Shown: piece by piece, positions 46,945 through 60,272 of the stretch
How positions within the stretch are numbered: position 1 is the first letter of the stretch
How the letters are laid out: each line of letters opens with the position of its first letter
NCBI RefSeq assembly: GCF_000516985.1
Contig: NW_006917091.1
Location: 3,865,022-3,929,021 of the forward strand
Direction: 5' to 3'
Source: Pestalotiopsis fici W106-1
Taxonomy: Eukaryota > Ascomycota > Sordariomycetes > Amphisphaeriales > Sporocadaceae
DNA length: 64,000 nucleotides
Program-made: the position numbers and the translations under genes
Notes under the pieces: model-generated
Databases searched by the model: none
What the model saw: the letters and a program-made list of their open reading frames with translations, nothing else
What the model was told of the DNA's origin: nothing

Positions 46945-48923
46945 ATGGCAAGAAGTACTACTCTTGGAAAGAGAACAAGAAGCTCTACAATCTTTGGTAA
47001 GTCCAATCGATTGCCAAGGGGAAACTACAACTGACCGTCGGTGACGGCGCAGAGCCCGATTTGGGATTGAAGCAAGTGAAGCGACAGACTCGCAGCCTCC
47101 GCATCAATGACGAGAATGAGGACCCAAAGTCAGTTACGATTGCCGTTGATCGCACTCGAGAATCTTCCACCGCAGAATTGACCGAGGAGTCACTCTCTGC
47201 TACACCTGCTTCCGACGAGGACGATGATGCGGATCTAGGCCCGCGGTTAAGGAGGAAGAGAAGCACTCTGGGCAATAGCAACCAATCCACTGCGCACCGC
47301 GACTCCTCGTCGAGTCCGACGAAAGCAAACTTCAAGCCAATTACACCAAGCACCCCACGATTCAGAGATGCACTTGCCAAAGTGCCAGTCACACCCAGAC
47401 ACCGGGTCACTTTTGTTGGCAAGGTTTCGAAGCGATCCACTCCCCAAACACCCCTGACTCCGACTGCAGTACAGACTGTCTATCACAAAGCCCGGCAACT
47501 CTTCTCGCGCAGCGCAGATCCTGGTCAGTTGATCGGACGAGATGATGAACGGAAGCAGCTCAGAGAATTTCTTGGTCGTTGCTCCGAGGTGCACTCAAGT
47601 GGGGGTCTGTACGTTAGTGGACCGCCAGGAACGGGCAAAAGTGCCATGGTCAATGAGATGACCGAGGAAGCTGCAAAGGCGTCCACTGTCAAGAAAGCCT
47701 ACATCAACTGCATGAGCATCAAGTCGTCCAAAGACCTTTACGCCACATTAATTGACCAGCTATGCAAAGATGGCGAGATCGCCGAAGCAGATGCTGCCTC
47801 GAGCCTGCAGAAGCTATTTCTGCCGAAAAAGAAGACCTCTGACGTCTACCTGGTCGTTTTGGACGAGATTGATCACATTCTTACTCTCGATCTAGAGAGT
47901 CTGTACAGCGTTTTTGAATGGTCACTTCAAAAAACGTCTCGTCTCGTATTGGTCGGAATTGCCAATGCACTTGATCTGACTGATCGGTTTCTACCGCGAC
48001 TAAAGTCGCGCAACCTCAAGCCAGAGCTCTTGCCGTTTTTGCCGTACTCGGCTATTCAGATCAAGGCTATCATTACGACTCGCCTCAAGAGCCTCGTGCC
48101 TGAAGGAGCACCGCTGCCATTTATCCACCCTGCTGCCATCGAGCTATGCTCCAGAAAAGTGTCTAGTCAAACGGGTGATCTGAGAAAGGCTTTCGAGATA
48201 TGTCGCAGGGCCATCGATCTCGTTGAAATGGAAACAAAGCAAAAGCACGAGGCCGAAGTCAAGGAACAGATTCTGCTGGCTACACCTTCACGTAAAGTCT
48301 TGGGCGAAAACAACAACCTGTCGTCGCCAGGCCGGGGGAATCCAGATAAGAACGTGTCGGCTGCCCTTGCAACTTCCCTGAAGAGTCTCACCATCGAGAC
48401 TGCGCCGCGGGTTAGTATTGGCCATCTCAATAAGATTACTGCGGCGGCCTTTAGCAATGGAACAAACCAACGACTCAAGACACTGAATCTACAACAAAAG
48501 GCAGCCCTGTGTTCCCTAGTTGCGCTTGAAAAGCGCAACAAGAACTCAAAAACGTCCGTCTTGAGTACGCCTTCCAAAACACAAACCTCAGCACCCACAA
48601 TCAAGACCTTGTACGATACATATTGCAAACTTTGCACGGAAGACTCCATGTTACATCCGCTCTCGAGCTCAGAATTTCGAGAAGTCATGGGTAGTTTGGA
48701 GACCATGTCGCTGATTACTGCTGTTGACGGAAAAACTGGCTCTTTTTCAGCGGCTCAGACTCCAAGCAAGAGAGGCAAGCGCGGCGGTTTCGGTATGAGC
48801 GTTGGCCTAGTGGATGAGAAGAGAGTTGCGAGCTCTGTCGGCGAGAAAGAAATGGAACAGGCTATAGAAGGTGTCGGTTCAGGTATTCTTGAGAGCATTT
48901 TGAGCGGCGAAGCGTTGGACTAG
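46945..48923 (+). CDS. CDC6: DNA replication licensing ATPase Cdc6
   Basis: Cdc6 binds ORC at origins and loads the MCM helicase in G1. Exons 46945-46996 and 47053-48923 encode 640 residues. The first 18 residues (MARSTTLGKRTRSSTIFE) are basic. The N-terminal 170 residues are disordered with several S/T-P sites with basic neighbours (SPTK, TPRFR, TPRHR, STPQTPLTP), as expected for CDK-controlled degradation. The AAA+ domain has IGRDDERKQLREFL, Walker A GPPGTGKS (about 207-214), Walker B VVLDEIDH (about 285-292), sensor 1 VLVGIANALDLTDRFLPRL and sensor 2 TGDLRKAFEICRRA. A C-terminal winged-helix region follows. Orc1 is excluded by the absence of a BAH domain and by length. Confidence 0.95.
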
Positions 48924-51900
48924 ACCTTGATCTCTTGGAAGGATCATTGCATTGCATACATGGAGTTTGGGCCTTGTCGTTTTGGGCATACGCATCAGCA
49001 AGCGGTGTTTGGTGTCTACGTGTTATATACTATAGAGATGACAGATACACTGTCATCCGGATGGGAAAAGAAGATGAATAAAGGAGAGCTCGACAACGTG
49101 CCCAAACCAGAACTCGCCCAATCAGCCCCCAGCCTTTTGGAAAGTGACTTGCGCCACCGTCCTACACTATTGTGTTTCGTATAAGTAAAAAATAGAGAAA
49201 GGAAAAACAAAGTTGGTCAAATTATACATTGAACCCTTATGCAAGCGCAAACTATAGCAAAATCGTTAGCAAACATCGGAAGGTTTGGCGGAGAAGCTGC
49301 AGCAGCATTGCTTGGCAATAGGCCGGTTGCTTTCTTTCCACCTTGGCAAAGTCTCCAAGCCCTTGTATGACTAAAGTGCTGACGAAGCTGCAATTTAGTT
49401 CCATATAAATTCAAGAAAGAAAACGTCTATTTGCGGCCGCGTGTTTCCGTGGCCTTTCTCCCCTTTTGCAACTTATCTTCTCGTCTGATTTCCTCGACTT
49501 TTCAATGTTGTGTCTAGTCGCATGGTTGCAACTTGCACCTCCGGGAGCCACCGATACGATGCCTATTTGAAATATTACGCTACGACACGCCCGGACCTCG
49601 ACTTTACACTGTGGGCAAACGCTAAAACACCGGGCGTTAGCACTGGCCGACACTCGCTAAAATACATAGTATGACCTATTTACACCAACCCTCGGACAGC
49701 AGCAGCACTCGACGACAGCCCGCTCACTACATTCGGACGGACGTCAGTCATCCTACCTACGTACGTGCAATGTAGGTAGGCAGGTAAGGAACAATGCATG
49801 GCCACAATACTTATTACCTCAAGAAACCCAATCTGCAAAGCGACTTGCATGTGGGCGCAGATGCAATATTTTGGTCTTGTGAACAAATCGTGGCGACATC
49901 GAAGTTGCAGCTCAATGCGACACCAACGACAAACATCAGCTCAATCTCCACTCATCGTATACATGTTTTGTCACAAATGCTCGGGACAATAACGACATAG
50001 TCATAACACCAGTATTCTCTGCCGCTATGACCGGTGACTAGATAGTCAGCTTGAGTTGAACTGTCTTTGGCACATCACTCACGCAGGCAAGAACCAGAAC
50101 ATGCAGAGTCGCCTAATCGAACATGACACCGCGATGCTCATTCATATACCACTTACTGCCGGGCTTACAAAGGCATCACTTCCTGCCGAACTCAACTCAA
50201 GCATGACAGACGGACTGGAGTCCTCGGAGAGGCTGCAAGCGAGGCTATCCACATGTCATGTCCGGGAGCACCCCATTGTGGTGACATTCGTCTCTCAGAA
50301 TGGGAAAGGTGTGGGCGTCTTTACCTCTTTCTGTCGAACTTGCAGAAGGCTCAGAGGAGGAACCTTTGCAGGGCATCTCGGGCCGCCGAAAATGCCAGGC
50401 GCGTTTCAAGCGCCAAGGTACTCTGTTTCCAGATTGCTTCAACAGTACAGCATAACGCGGATTTCGAAGCAAGAGTGAGCCGATTAGGTTCTTGTCGGAC
50501 GAAGACCAACACCAGAAAGGCGTTGTCGGTCTTCCTGCTCGGGTACTTCCTCTGGTACCTACATATACCTGTGCGTCTGCGAGTCACGCTGAAGTTCAAT
50601 CGCCCACACCAAGAGTGATCGACACACGGGGGACAGCGGCCGCTTATTCTCCGCTGGTAATGTTGTAGGTATCATCATCAATGTAGGTAATATGCGTGTG
50701 TACCTGGTAGGAAACACAACACGCCGTTGCTACATTACATACCTAGGTAAGGTTGCGTGCTACATCCACTGTTACATATTGCAAGTGTTTACCTGCTTTG
50801 CATGAAGCTTCCCGACACGCGACATTGGGCGCGTGTTACTGGGCTGCGTGCAAGCCTGATGAACAACAGCGAGATCCTCAACCCCTAAAGTGACGGTAGA
50901 TCAGATTGGAGGCAATCACTAGACTTGAGCCAAAGCCGAGTTCCAGGAGAAGATTTTTAGTTCAGGGCCAGACATTAATCCAGACTTTCGAGTCCAACAA
51001 GTTCAATCAATCAATACACTACCGCCAGTCCCTCCCCACGCACCCCCAGCCCGATCCGTTCCAGCCCATGCTGATTTTCCAGTAGTAATCCAGTGACCCA
51101 AGGAAAGGACCTTCTTGACTTTGCGCTTCATTTAATTATTATCATTATTAATTATCTCTGATGTGACCTGAGCCGCCCCCCGATGAGTTTCTAAGCAACT
51201 TGCGAATTTCCCCTACCCGATTGAGACCTCAAACCCCAGTCAAGGCGTCGGACAAGACTTGCAGTCCAGCCATCAGTCCCCTCTTCTATTTTTTCTTACC
51301 CTTTCGAATCAATCGTGTCTTCCCCTCACCCTCCCCCCGATCCGTTCGCACCGGCAAACCAAGCGAGCGGCCAGATTTATTCTTAGTTCCTGGGCACCCG
51401 TTGATACCAAGACCGCCAAGACCTCCACAACCTTCGCACATGCAACTTTCCAAGACTTGCCTCATCTCAAGTCACTTCTATCCAACACTCCAGGCGCTGT
51501 TTTTTTTTTTCCCTTTTTAATCGTCGTCGTCACCAGTCGCTGCGGCGCCCTGTAGACGGGTTTGCGATAAGGCCTCCGCGCCCGTCACCTAGGCTGCCCT
51601 GACCCTATTGCCTAACCGCTGGGGCCGGGCTCCCAACGCTGCGCTCTTGTCTTGCGCTTTGTCGAGTTGCGTGCGTCGAGTCCGAATCAAAAAAGTGGCC
51701 GAGGTGTGTACCTACCCATCGTAGGTGCGCGTATCGGAAATCGATTGCTCCATCAAGGGTCCTCTCGCCTTGAGGGGCCCTCCTTAGGAGATCAGAACGC
51801 GCCCCGTCGCGACGCTGCACCCTATTATTCATCGCTGCCTGACCTAATAACCCGAAAAGAAAAAGAAAAGAAAAAAAAAAGAGCACATTCGCTCGTGTTG

Positions 51901-51957
51901 TGCCTTGCTTGTCATGCGAGGCGCGCACGTCGTCGCCAATTGCTAGCTGTAGAATAG
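48924..51957. other. 3 kb spacer between CDC6 and palF
   Basis: No supported gene on either strand; the longest frame (50056-50478, 140 codons) has no family features. It contains a 9-bp inverted repeat at 49752-49780, further TAGGTA/TACCTA motifs (50662-50690, 50738-50752, 51706-51727) and an AT-rich stretch near 51125-51160. The last 700 bp are CT-rich with T10 and A-rich runs and are probably palF promoter and leader; one GCCAAG (PacC core) lies at 51415-51420. Confidence 0.55.
49752..49780. repeat. Inverted repeat with 9-bp arms of the TAGGTA family
   Basis: CCTACCTAC at 49752-49760 and its reverse complement GTAGGTAGG at 49772-49780 flank an 11-base loop containing GTACGTGC. It is one member of a TAGGTA/TACCTA motif family found in many spacers of this window. 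Confidence 0.75.
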
Positions 51958-54410
51958 ATGGGTACATCCGACCGTACTACCGACTTGTCTCTCGAAGATG
52001 GACCAACCAAGAAATCCTTCCTGGAGTTTCTGTCTCTGCCGCTGCGCTCCCGAACGCGCAACCGGAACCTCGCCGAGTTCTACGTCAAGGTAAAAGATGC
52101 TCATCGAAAGTACTCGGCTGGCGAACATGTCAAGGGCTCCGTCACCCTGTCCTTGACCAAGCCGATCCGCATCACCCACTTGACTGTCTGCCTACACGGC
52201 TATGTTCGTGTCTTCAAGAATGCCGCGCAGATGAATGCCGGCAATGCCGCCATCCTGCCTAGCGGAGGAAGCAATAGTTTTCGGTACTTTGGCAATGGTC
52301 ACGCACAGCTTTTCCAAGATGAGCAAGTTCTGTGCGGCGAGGGACGACTCGAGGCCCGGAAATGGGAGTTTGAGTTTGATCTCTTATTCCCACCCGAAGG
52401 CCTGCCCAGCAGTATTGATGTACGCACACGTGCATGCTCCAATGTCCGATTTCTGGCTTCAACTAACACGGTAACAATTAGTTTGAGCGAGGAACGATAG
52501 CATATATTATAACCGCGACATTGACCCGCCCAACATCGATCGCTCCGACCACCACTGCTGAGACGAGGGTATCTTTGGTGGAAAAGGTCGACGTCGGATT
52601 GATCCCCCAGCCCAGGGAGAGAAAGGTCACGATGCATGCCATGCACAAGCGACAAAGGAGGAAAAGGGCACCAGTAACAAACACAACGCCGAGTCGGAGT
52701 GCCACCGATCTGCACGAACCCGCCTCAGATCTGGACTCGACACGCGCGCTCGAAAACTCGAACGAGAGTTCCGTGAACCACGACGACCCGAACCGGAGTC
52801 GGCCAGATGACCACCATCTTCCCCGGAGTCCAATTCAGAGCGATATACAAAGCGAAATCAGTGCTGGAAGTGCAGCCAGTCACAACAGCAATAGTGCAAG
52901 AGGCGCTGATGGTAGCGGGGGCTCGAATGGCAGCAGAGTGTCTGCAGGTATTGCCGAGGATCGTGAGATCACGGCCAATGTAGAGCTATTGAAAGGCGGC
53001 TGCATGCCAGGCGATCTCCTGCCTGTCCGAATACGAGTTGATCACAATCGCCGGATGAAGAGCTTACATGGGATCATCGTCACCTTTTATCGACAAGGGC
53101 GAGTTGATTATGCGCCTCCGGCATCATTATTCACAAATATTTCCAAGGAGGATGCTCGAAAGCTAGAGCGTGAGGAGTTTTATCCCAAGTCAAAGACTGG
53201 ACTCGGCGGATTATCATTATCGTCAGCAGGGTCTTGTAGTGTTTTCAGGAAAGACCTTTCGCAATCAGTGGCACCACTCATCATTGATCCAATGACGCTG
53301 TCGGCAAACATCACCACATCCGTGAGGGTACCCGAGGACGTCTTCCCGAGCATCAAAGGCGTGCCCGGAGGTCTGATCGGCTTCCGATACCATGTCGAGG
53401 TGGTGGTTGATCTGGGCGGAAAGCTTGCAGGTCAGTCCCAAGGCACACCGCAGCAGCCAAATCGGCTGGGCTCCGTGTCAGTCTCTGGGAACCCGGCGCC
53501 AGGAACAGCATCCTACGATAGGCAGCCAGGCAACTGGAACGGCTCAATCGTGGATACAGACCATTTGCGCAGGGAGAAAGGAGTGATATCAGTATCTTTT
53601 GAAGTAGTCGTTGGCAACGTTGATACGACTAGGACGCGATCAAAAGCACCCGTGCGGCCGACGCTCACATTACAACCACCTTCCGACGCAGGTCATCCTG
53701 CAGAGACGAATGAGATGCCCTATAACTGGCAGGGCAGTTATAGCGAGGGCAGTAACTATAATGAACAAGGACCTTTGCATCCTTCACAGGTGCAGCCACA
53801 AACTTGGGCTTCATCGAGCAAGTCGGCCGAGGCACCTGGGTACAGCCCTCGTGATCATGGTTCCCCGGCACCAAATTATGTACCACCACCTCAGCTCTCA
53901 GACGAAAGTGGTCTGACAGAAAAGGAACGCGTGCGGCTGGCCGAACAGCGCCTCCTGCCTAGTCAGCCATCAGCACCGGCAAGTGAACCTGTTGCCGGTC
54001 CCTCGCAACCTTCAGCACCTGCGGACGTGACTCCAAGCGCTCCTCCGCTGGCACCTGTAGACAGTGCTGTCGAGGTTGGCGAGGGACCATCCGCGCCTTC
54101 ATTTGCAGACATATCCACGGACGCAGCACGTGCAGACCCAGTGGATGATAAACAGGAGCTCGAGCGAAGACGACTCTTAACAGAGGCCAGTGCGCCGCCA
54201 GAGATACCTGAAGACTACGAAGAAAGCGGACCATCGGCGCCACCGCCGGGTACCGCAGGATCATCGAATGGCCATGAGCCTTCTGCGCCAATTCTTAGTG
54301 AACAAGACTTATACGGGTCGCATGATCCTTTTGAGAGTATAGCTGGACCCTCAACGACTAGGGGCTCCAACGGGCATGATGCAGAACATCTGCCCAAGTA
54401 TGAGCGATGA
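51958..54410 (+). CDS. palF: Arrestin-like pH-signalling protein PalF/Rim8
   Basis: PalF couples the plasma-membrane pH sensor PalH to ESCRT-dependent activation of the transcription factor PacC at alkaline pH. Exons 51958-52419 and 52482-54410 encode 796 residues. The arrestin N domain covers about residues 35-230: RNRNLAEFYVKV, RITHLTVCLHGYVRVFKN, FRYFGNGHAQLFQDEQ, FPPEGLPSSIDFERGTIAYI and VEKVDVGLIPQPRERKV. The arrestin C domain is at about 325-555, with GCMPGDLLPVRIRVDHN and IKGVPGGLIGFRYHVEVVVDL. The tail is disordered with six PSAP tetrapeptides between residues 650 and 757. The block GYVRVFKN to QDEQVLC is what separates PalF from other fungal arrestin-related adaptors. The intron is in phase and joins SSID to FERG. 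Confidence 0.93.
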
Positions 54411-56408
54411 TAATGGTTTCCCTTTCTTTTACCGTTTATATATATTTTCGGTCAGCACACTGCATATAATGAGCCCAAAGTGGCCTACTTCCAACCGCTG
54501 CGAATATAAAGTCCGGGTCGTCTCTTGACCTTTAAATGAATCGAATTACTGGGGGTTGTCTTGCTATCTCATGATATGTCCGAAGAAGACCTATGACGTG
54601 CTTGTGAAGCCCTATCGAGCCTCGTCTGCATAAATTAATATCGGCAGGGCTGATATTTGACTTGGCGCCAAGTGAAGCCACGTTGGCTTGCGTGTCTTGT
54701 ACCTAATCACGCGGAGCGCCAGATTTCACATATCATGACACAAAAGAGGGTCTGTTTTGTCTCTCGGCCCTCCTTGCCGGTCCTTACTTAAGCATCTGTA
54801 CAAGAGATACCCTAGGAAAAGGTGGTCATTTAGCATTTATTTCCCATTCCATCTATTTACTTATCTTGGGAATCGAGGGAATCTCAAAGGGAATACCGGG
54901 AATCACATCAGCTTTTGATCTCGCAGAGTTAACTGAGGCTTGAAATCCTGTGATCTTTGAGTTCTGCACCAGGTTGGGTTATGAAATCTGCGCACTAACA
55001 ATATTATATTGACCGGCTCGTTTGCCCATTACTTGGATGGCCTGTGTTGCTCGGGTCGATTCATCACGCCTGATGACGTTCATCCAAGGCGTAGAAATTT
55101 TGTGGATTGGCATTGAAAAGCCATGCATATACAGTCATTTCTAGGAGATAACTGGGTTTGCAGCACGACGACCCTGAAAGCATTTGGGTGGCGGCCGGGT
55201 TAAGATCATATTTACGAGGGAGAACCTCTACAAAGGAGTTCCGCTCAACAAGGAGTTTGTTCTATTTAAGGTCGGAGAGACAAGGAATGACAAAAAGTAG
55301 TCTCAAATGTCCATGCTTATTGGCGTGACACCATTGGCTCAAGGATATATATGCCTTTATAGTTCTGTCGACATATATGCAAATAATCGAACATGCGGCA
55401 ATGATTAATTTCATAGCCAAGGTACAGATAATGAAAGACTTCCCGGGACAGCAGAGGATCATGAAGAACAGTTTCTCTGCTTTCTGGGGACACAGGAAAA
55501 GGGGAAGGTTCACTATGGCAGCCAAACGTGGCGTCCGGGGGTGTTGAACCAGCCGAGTTACTTGTCCTTCGAACCATCCCGGGTTCACCTTCACCGTGGC
55601 GGGGAAAAGATGTCAGCGCGGTAAGGATCAAGTTGCGTATAGTAATCAGGCGCCTGATATAGCACCCGATATACGGGCCGCCCTGCTTCAAACTACTCGA
55701 CGCCCGTGACGCCAACTGACTGTCCAGACCTCGAGACAGGACCCCAAGGCCGTGTTGCCCCGCGGCCGCATGGTCGGCGTCGAGCGTCTAGCCCATCACT
55801 GGTTGCTGTCCCGCGAGAGCATATTCTGCGTGTGCGGTGCCTGGTGGTACGACAGCAGATGGACGGTCTTGTGGAGAGGTGAGTGTCTCTGGATTACTTT
55901 TGTATTGTCGTTGTCAAACTTTACCCCTCGGTGAGGACCCTTGTTGAGGTGAGTAAAATGAGCGAGTCCCATGTTTTGGCCACATAGAGTCAGATGATTC
56001 GAGTACGGTAGACGGCACAATAAAAGGTACCAATATTGGCGAAGACGGAAATGGTACATTCGAAGGGATTCGTATCCGTCATGTCGGGACATTGCCGGCA
56101 TGAAGATGTTGTTGGTGTGTTGTTTCGGTACATTGGCAAACCTAGGTAAGCAAGTAGAAATAGAACGACAAACAAATTTCCGAATAACAACAAAGATGCG
56201 AACATTCCAGAAAGCACGTGCCGATGGCAACCCAAGAGGGGATCAACCTGTGACTTGGAATGACGATTGTTTTGTAAGGTGACAAAGACCGCTTCTAGTC
56301 TCGTATTATACAGCTGTACATATATATGCCGATCTAGCCGCCGAGACAATGTATTGTACAGATCGATAAAGTACACGTTTGAGTCTATATGAGAGTCGAG
56401 CTCTACAT
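54411..56408. other. 2 kb convergent spacer, palF / uL2m
   Basis: 3' flanks and sequence with no supported gene. 55600-55880 is GC-richer than its surroundings and gives short frames on both strands, but none shows recognisable protein features; it could be a degraded gene. A CCTAGGTAAG motif lies at 56141-56150. The 159-codon minus-strand frame 55990-56466 is a shadow that overlaps the uL2m last exon. Confidence 0.5.
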
Positions 56409-57687
56409 TTAACTGTTCTTGCTTCTGCGCTTTCCGTGGTTGCGTACCCGCGGAACGACCACCCACTTGTTGATGTTGCTCTTGGGACGAGTCTTGAAAC
56501 CACCCTTGGCCTGTAGAAAGAATCAGAACGTGGACTTTATCATCATGATGATATAGGAGAAAGCATACCGGTGTTCGTCCCCATGGAGAGACGGGGTGTC
56601 TGTTACTCTTGGATTTACCACGACCACCACCGTGAGGGTGGTCGACTGCAAAGAATCAGTGTTTGGCCAAGTTGAGAAATCATCTTCCAGACATACCTTT
56701 GTTCATGGCCACACCACGGACGGTGGGTCGAATGTTGAGCCATCGGCTTCTTCCTGCCTTACCAAGCTGTCGGTATTGGTGGTGGATGTTGCTGGCCACT
56801 CCAACGGTCGCACATGCATCTTTGCTACATTTTCTCACTTCACCGCTCTGTAACCTCACAGTGACGTACTTTCCAGTCACAACCTTGACACCGTCGGCTG
56901 AAGTCTCCTCGTCCTTGGCCTCCACGATGGCAAAAGTTCCGGCGCTGCGGCAGAAGACGGCGCCGCCCTTGGGGTGCGAGCCGACATTGAAAATTGGGGT
57001 ACCGACGGGGATCAGGTGCAATGGCAGACAGTTGCCTCGGTGCGCCGTTCTGGCAGCCAGAATACCGGGATCAACAACACCACCCATACTGTCGAGCAAA
57101 TCTTGCGGGATACCAGATCGGTAGCTCTGTACGATATCTCCAGCTCTTGTGCCATCGGGAGCGATAATGTACGACTTTTTTCCATTTGCTTGATCCGACA
57201 AGAGGGCAATGTGCGAACTGCGGTTCGGGTCGTATTCGATGCGCTCGACGAGTTGCGGGCCGGCGTTCCACCGGGCAAAGTCGATCGTCCTTATCCTTCG
57301 CTTTGCACCACCTCCGCGATGTCTGACGGTAATCTTTCCGTGGTGATTCCTACCACCCTTGCCCATACCCTTCTTGGGAAAGGTCAATGGCAGGAATGGC
57401 CTGCCCTTCCATAGGTGATCGTTGATGGGGCGCTTCAAATGTCTGAGACCACCGGTTCTAGGCGTATATGTGCGCAGAATAGCGGATGACTGCCGACCCT
57501 GGCCACCAGGCTTCGCGGTCGGACTCGGTACGGAGGTGTTGGCAGGCTCAATGGTTGTCTGGACGGTCGCATAGCTTCTGCCCAGGAAGGCGGCCGACGA
57601 GCATTTGGAGCTGGCCAATGCCCCGTGGGCAGATCTTGAAAACAGCCTTGGTTGCAACATCATGGCATGGCAGGCGTGCCTATGCAT
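56409..57687 (-). CDS. RML2: Mitochondrial large-subunit ribosomal protein uL2m
   Basis: Component of the mitochondrial large ribosomal subunit near the peptidyl-transferase centre. Minus-strand exons 57687-56697, 56645-56569 and 56510-56409 encode 389 residues. No ATG exists in frame upstream of 57687; M9 and M10 (57663 and 57660, [11 protein letters not shown]) are alternative starts and leave a good mitochondrial presequence. The L2 core is clear: [95 protein letters not shown], and after intron 1 [12 protein letters not shown], which carries the invariant histidine of L2 proteins. The tail is lysine- and arginine-rich. Confidence 0.96.
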
Positions 57688-60272
57688 CGGCAGCGCAGTA
57701 ATGGCAGCAGATGCGTAGTGGCCGTGCTTTCGCAAAAAGACGGGGCGATTCGATATCTTCGTCGCCGTCGTCGGTGCTCGAGTTGCGGCGAGATGCCTCG
57801 AATGGAGAAATTGTAGCTTCGCAAAGGAGCTAGGGTTCTTCCAGCGCCGAATTTACCACTAAGTAGCTAGGTACGTACTGGGGTGCTTCAGTCCGAGTAT
57901 GATTTTTGGAAGCACTAAAAATGCGATGTGATTGGCTGGATGCATCGGGAGCGCCAGACTACAAGTAGTATTCCGTACACGTCCTCTCTAAAGTCTACGA
58001 AGTACAATTATGGTCGATATTAGAATTCAAAACCATGAACGGCCTTCAATCAACAGACTAGGAACTTTGCAACGTTGGATATAAGAAGGCTGCAGAGCAT
58101 TAGGCAGGCGCTGATGGTGCGTATTGAATATGACAATTTAAAACAGTGCCAGGATAGAGCTGGTTTTTCAGGCGTTGCCGATATACTTTTCCACAATCAA
58201 CCAACAAACACGGTTGCAATGAAAAGCCTGCCTAACAAGTCAATGAAAGGCGGCTGCAAGCATCATGACCAAGGACCTAGGTACTAGCACCAGAACCAAC
58301 AGGCGCGTCTCCCTGTCCGGTCGGACCAAGAGTAAAAAAAAAAAGTCGGACATGTCTTTTCAGAACGCGCTCCCATGTATGTACGAGGAGGTCCGGGCTG
58401 TTCCATACCACTATGACATGCAAGACGCGTATCAACAAGCAAAGCGTTTTGTGAAGTGTGCATACTATTTTATAGGGCAGGTACTTTGTATACGAACAAG
58501 TGTCATGATACCTCGAGTAGTGATTTTATGTCTACATTATTGTCAGATGCATTGAGTATCCACTTTCAACAGCATAACAATTAGTACAGATTACAACTGT
58601 CCTTTTTGTCTTACTCGATGTTCCTGCTTCTTTGTTCTTAATTGATCTCTCTCTAAAGACATGACCTTGGGCTGTCTAAGGGAAGATTGAATTATGGCAA
58701 CAGTGTCTCACTACTATCCCATTTTCTGGAATACTATGCACCGACTATTGCGTCTTGCCGTGAACCAGCCACAAGTCACGTCTTGAATTGGGCTGACGGA
58801 ATCCCGGGAAGTTTGCAACAGGAGGGACCGCGACAAGCCATTGGGGAGACCAGAGACAGCCGTTGCCCCTGGCAGCGGCTGTTGACATTCATCAAAGTGG
58901 GGTTATAAGCGTGGGCTTGCACTACTGCTATGCACCATGTGCCTAATAATGTAGCTTGTGTAATACCAAGGGGACCGCGTCGAGCTTTTTTTTGAGTTTT
59001 TGCTTGCTGCTTCAACGGGCAACCAACTTGAATAGATAATAATTCCCGGTCTTCTTCTCGTGCCCAGGTTTTTGCAAAAAGCTCCCGGCGAACTCAATTG
59101 TCTGTCTGTCAACACCCATCTTCTCTCCTACAGCATCATCATCTTTATTTCCATCTATTGCTGCTAGATATTCACTCAGCGTCATTCGATTTGCATTGTC
59201 GGCGTCTGTTTTGTGTGTGTTGCGTTGCTGCTGCATAGAATTCAGTCTATTCTATTCCAATATCATTACGAGCGAGACAGCAGAAGAAAACAAAATTCCC
59301 AACGACTTCCCGTCCATACAACGAACCTGAACAAAAAAGAGCCTGTGCAGAAATCACGATCCTGTCACGCTCAATCCTTCCCAATTCCGTCACCCAGCGC
59401 GACTTGAGACACTACCGTCACGTCGTCACAGCTGCAATTCTGCCCGCAGTCCCGAACAGGGGGCATCGCGCTAGAAGCCCAGCCCGTGGCCTTGAACAAG
59501 TACACACACGTGCACACAAATCAGGTAGGCTACCGAGTACCCACTCTTCTTCTTCCTCTGTCTTTCTGCTCCCTCTCTCTGTTTTCTCTACTGGCGCTGG
59601 TCACTGCACCAGACCCAAGCCAATTCGCGCTACGCACGCTACCACGGCTTCTTTTCTTTGCCTGGCTCCAGCTCCAGCTCCCTCTCTCTTGAAAATACCC
59701 AACCTGTCTGCATATTCCCCCCCGTACATGTAAACAACATACTCCCTCCACCCAACAACATATCTCGTCTCTCTTTGTCTCTTTTTCCAATCTACATATC
59801 GATTGCTCGCACCTGCCCTCGAGTATTCTTCACGCCTCTCTTGCATTATCTTGCAACGCGTTGGACAGCTTCAACGGTTCCCGAAAGCTTGTTGACACCA
59901 AAGGCTCAAAAGCCACACGCGAAGTCAACCCATCCGCGATACCTTGCAGTACATAACAGGTACGAACCAGTCCTCTATCTGGTCAAGAGTCTCTTGGAGC
60001 TTGAGGAACTTGCGGGCTTTCGGACTTGACATCGGGCTTCTGCTTTGGCCCTCTCGAGAGTCTTGTTGCGCGTGTTTGCCTGTTGCGATTTTGCAGATGC
60101 TAGCCCCACGCTTCCACATAAATACAGCCCTTGCGAGATCTGCACTCAACAACTCAAGACCACACTTGCAAGTCACAACGAGAGAACCATGACTGACACG
60201 ATTTTGCATTCCAGTAATTAAGACGCGACTGAATTTGTTTATTGCAAAAATCACGTACAACGAGGAAGAAAT
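57688..60272. promoter_or_regulatory. Divergent region uL2m / cyclin B
   Basis: 2.6 kb. No supported gene; a 74-codon minus-strand frame at 59012-59236 has unremarkable content. The right 1 kb is CT-rich and probably a long leader of the cyclin gene. An MCB core ACGCGT is at 59856-59861 and a related ACGCGA at 60223-60228, 45 bp before the cyclin start. Confidence 0.5.

Noticed and set aside
50056..50478. 140-codon frame in the CDC6/palF spacer
   Set aside because: Composition and motifs look random, and no supporting splice signals or similarity are recognised.
55600..55880. GC-richer patch in the palF/uL2m spacer as a possible gene
   Set aside because: Short frames on both strands but no ATG-started frame with recognisable domain, and no consistent splice set; at most a decayed remnant.
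59012..59236. 74-codon minus-strand frame before cyclin B
   Set aside because: Lies in the probable cyclin leader or promoter; no domain or similarity recognised, and the length is within random expectation.
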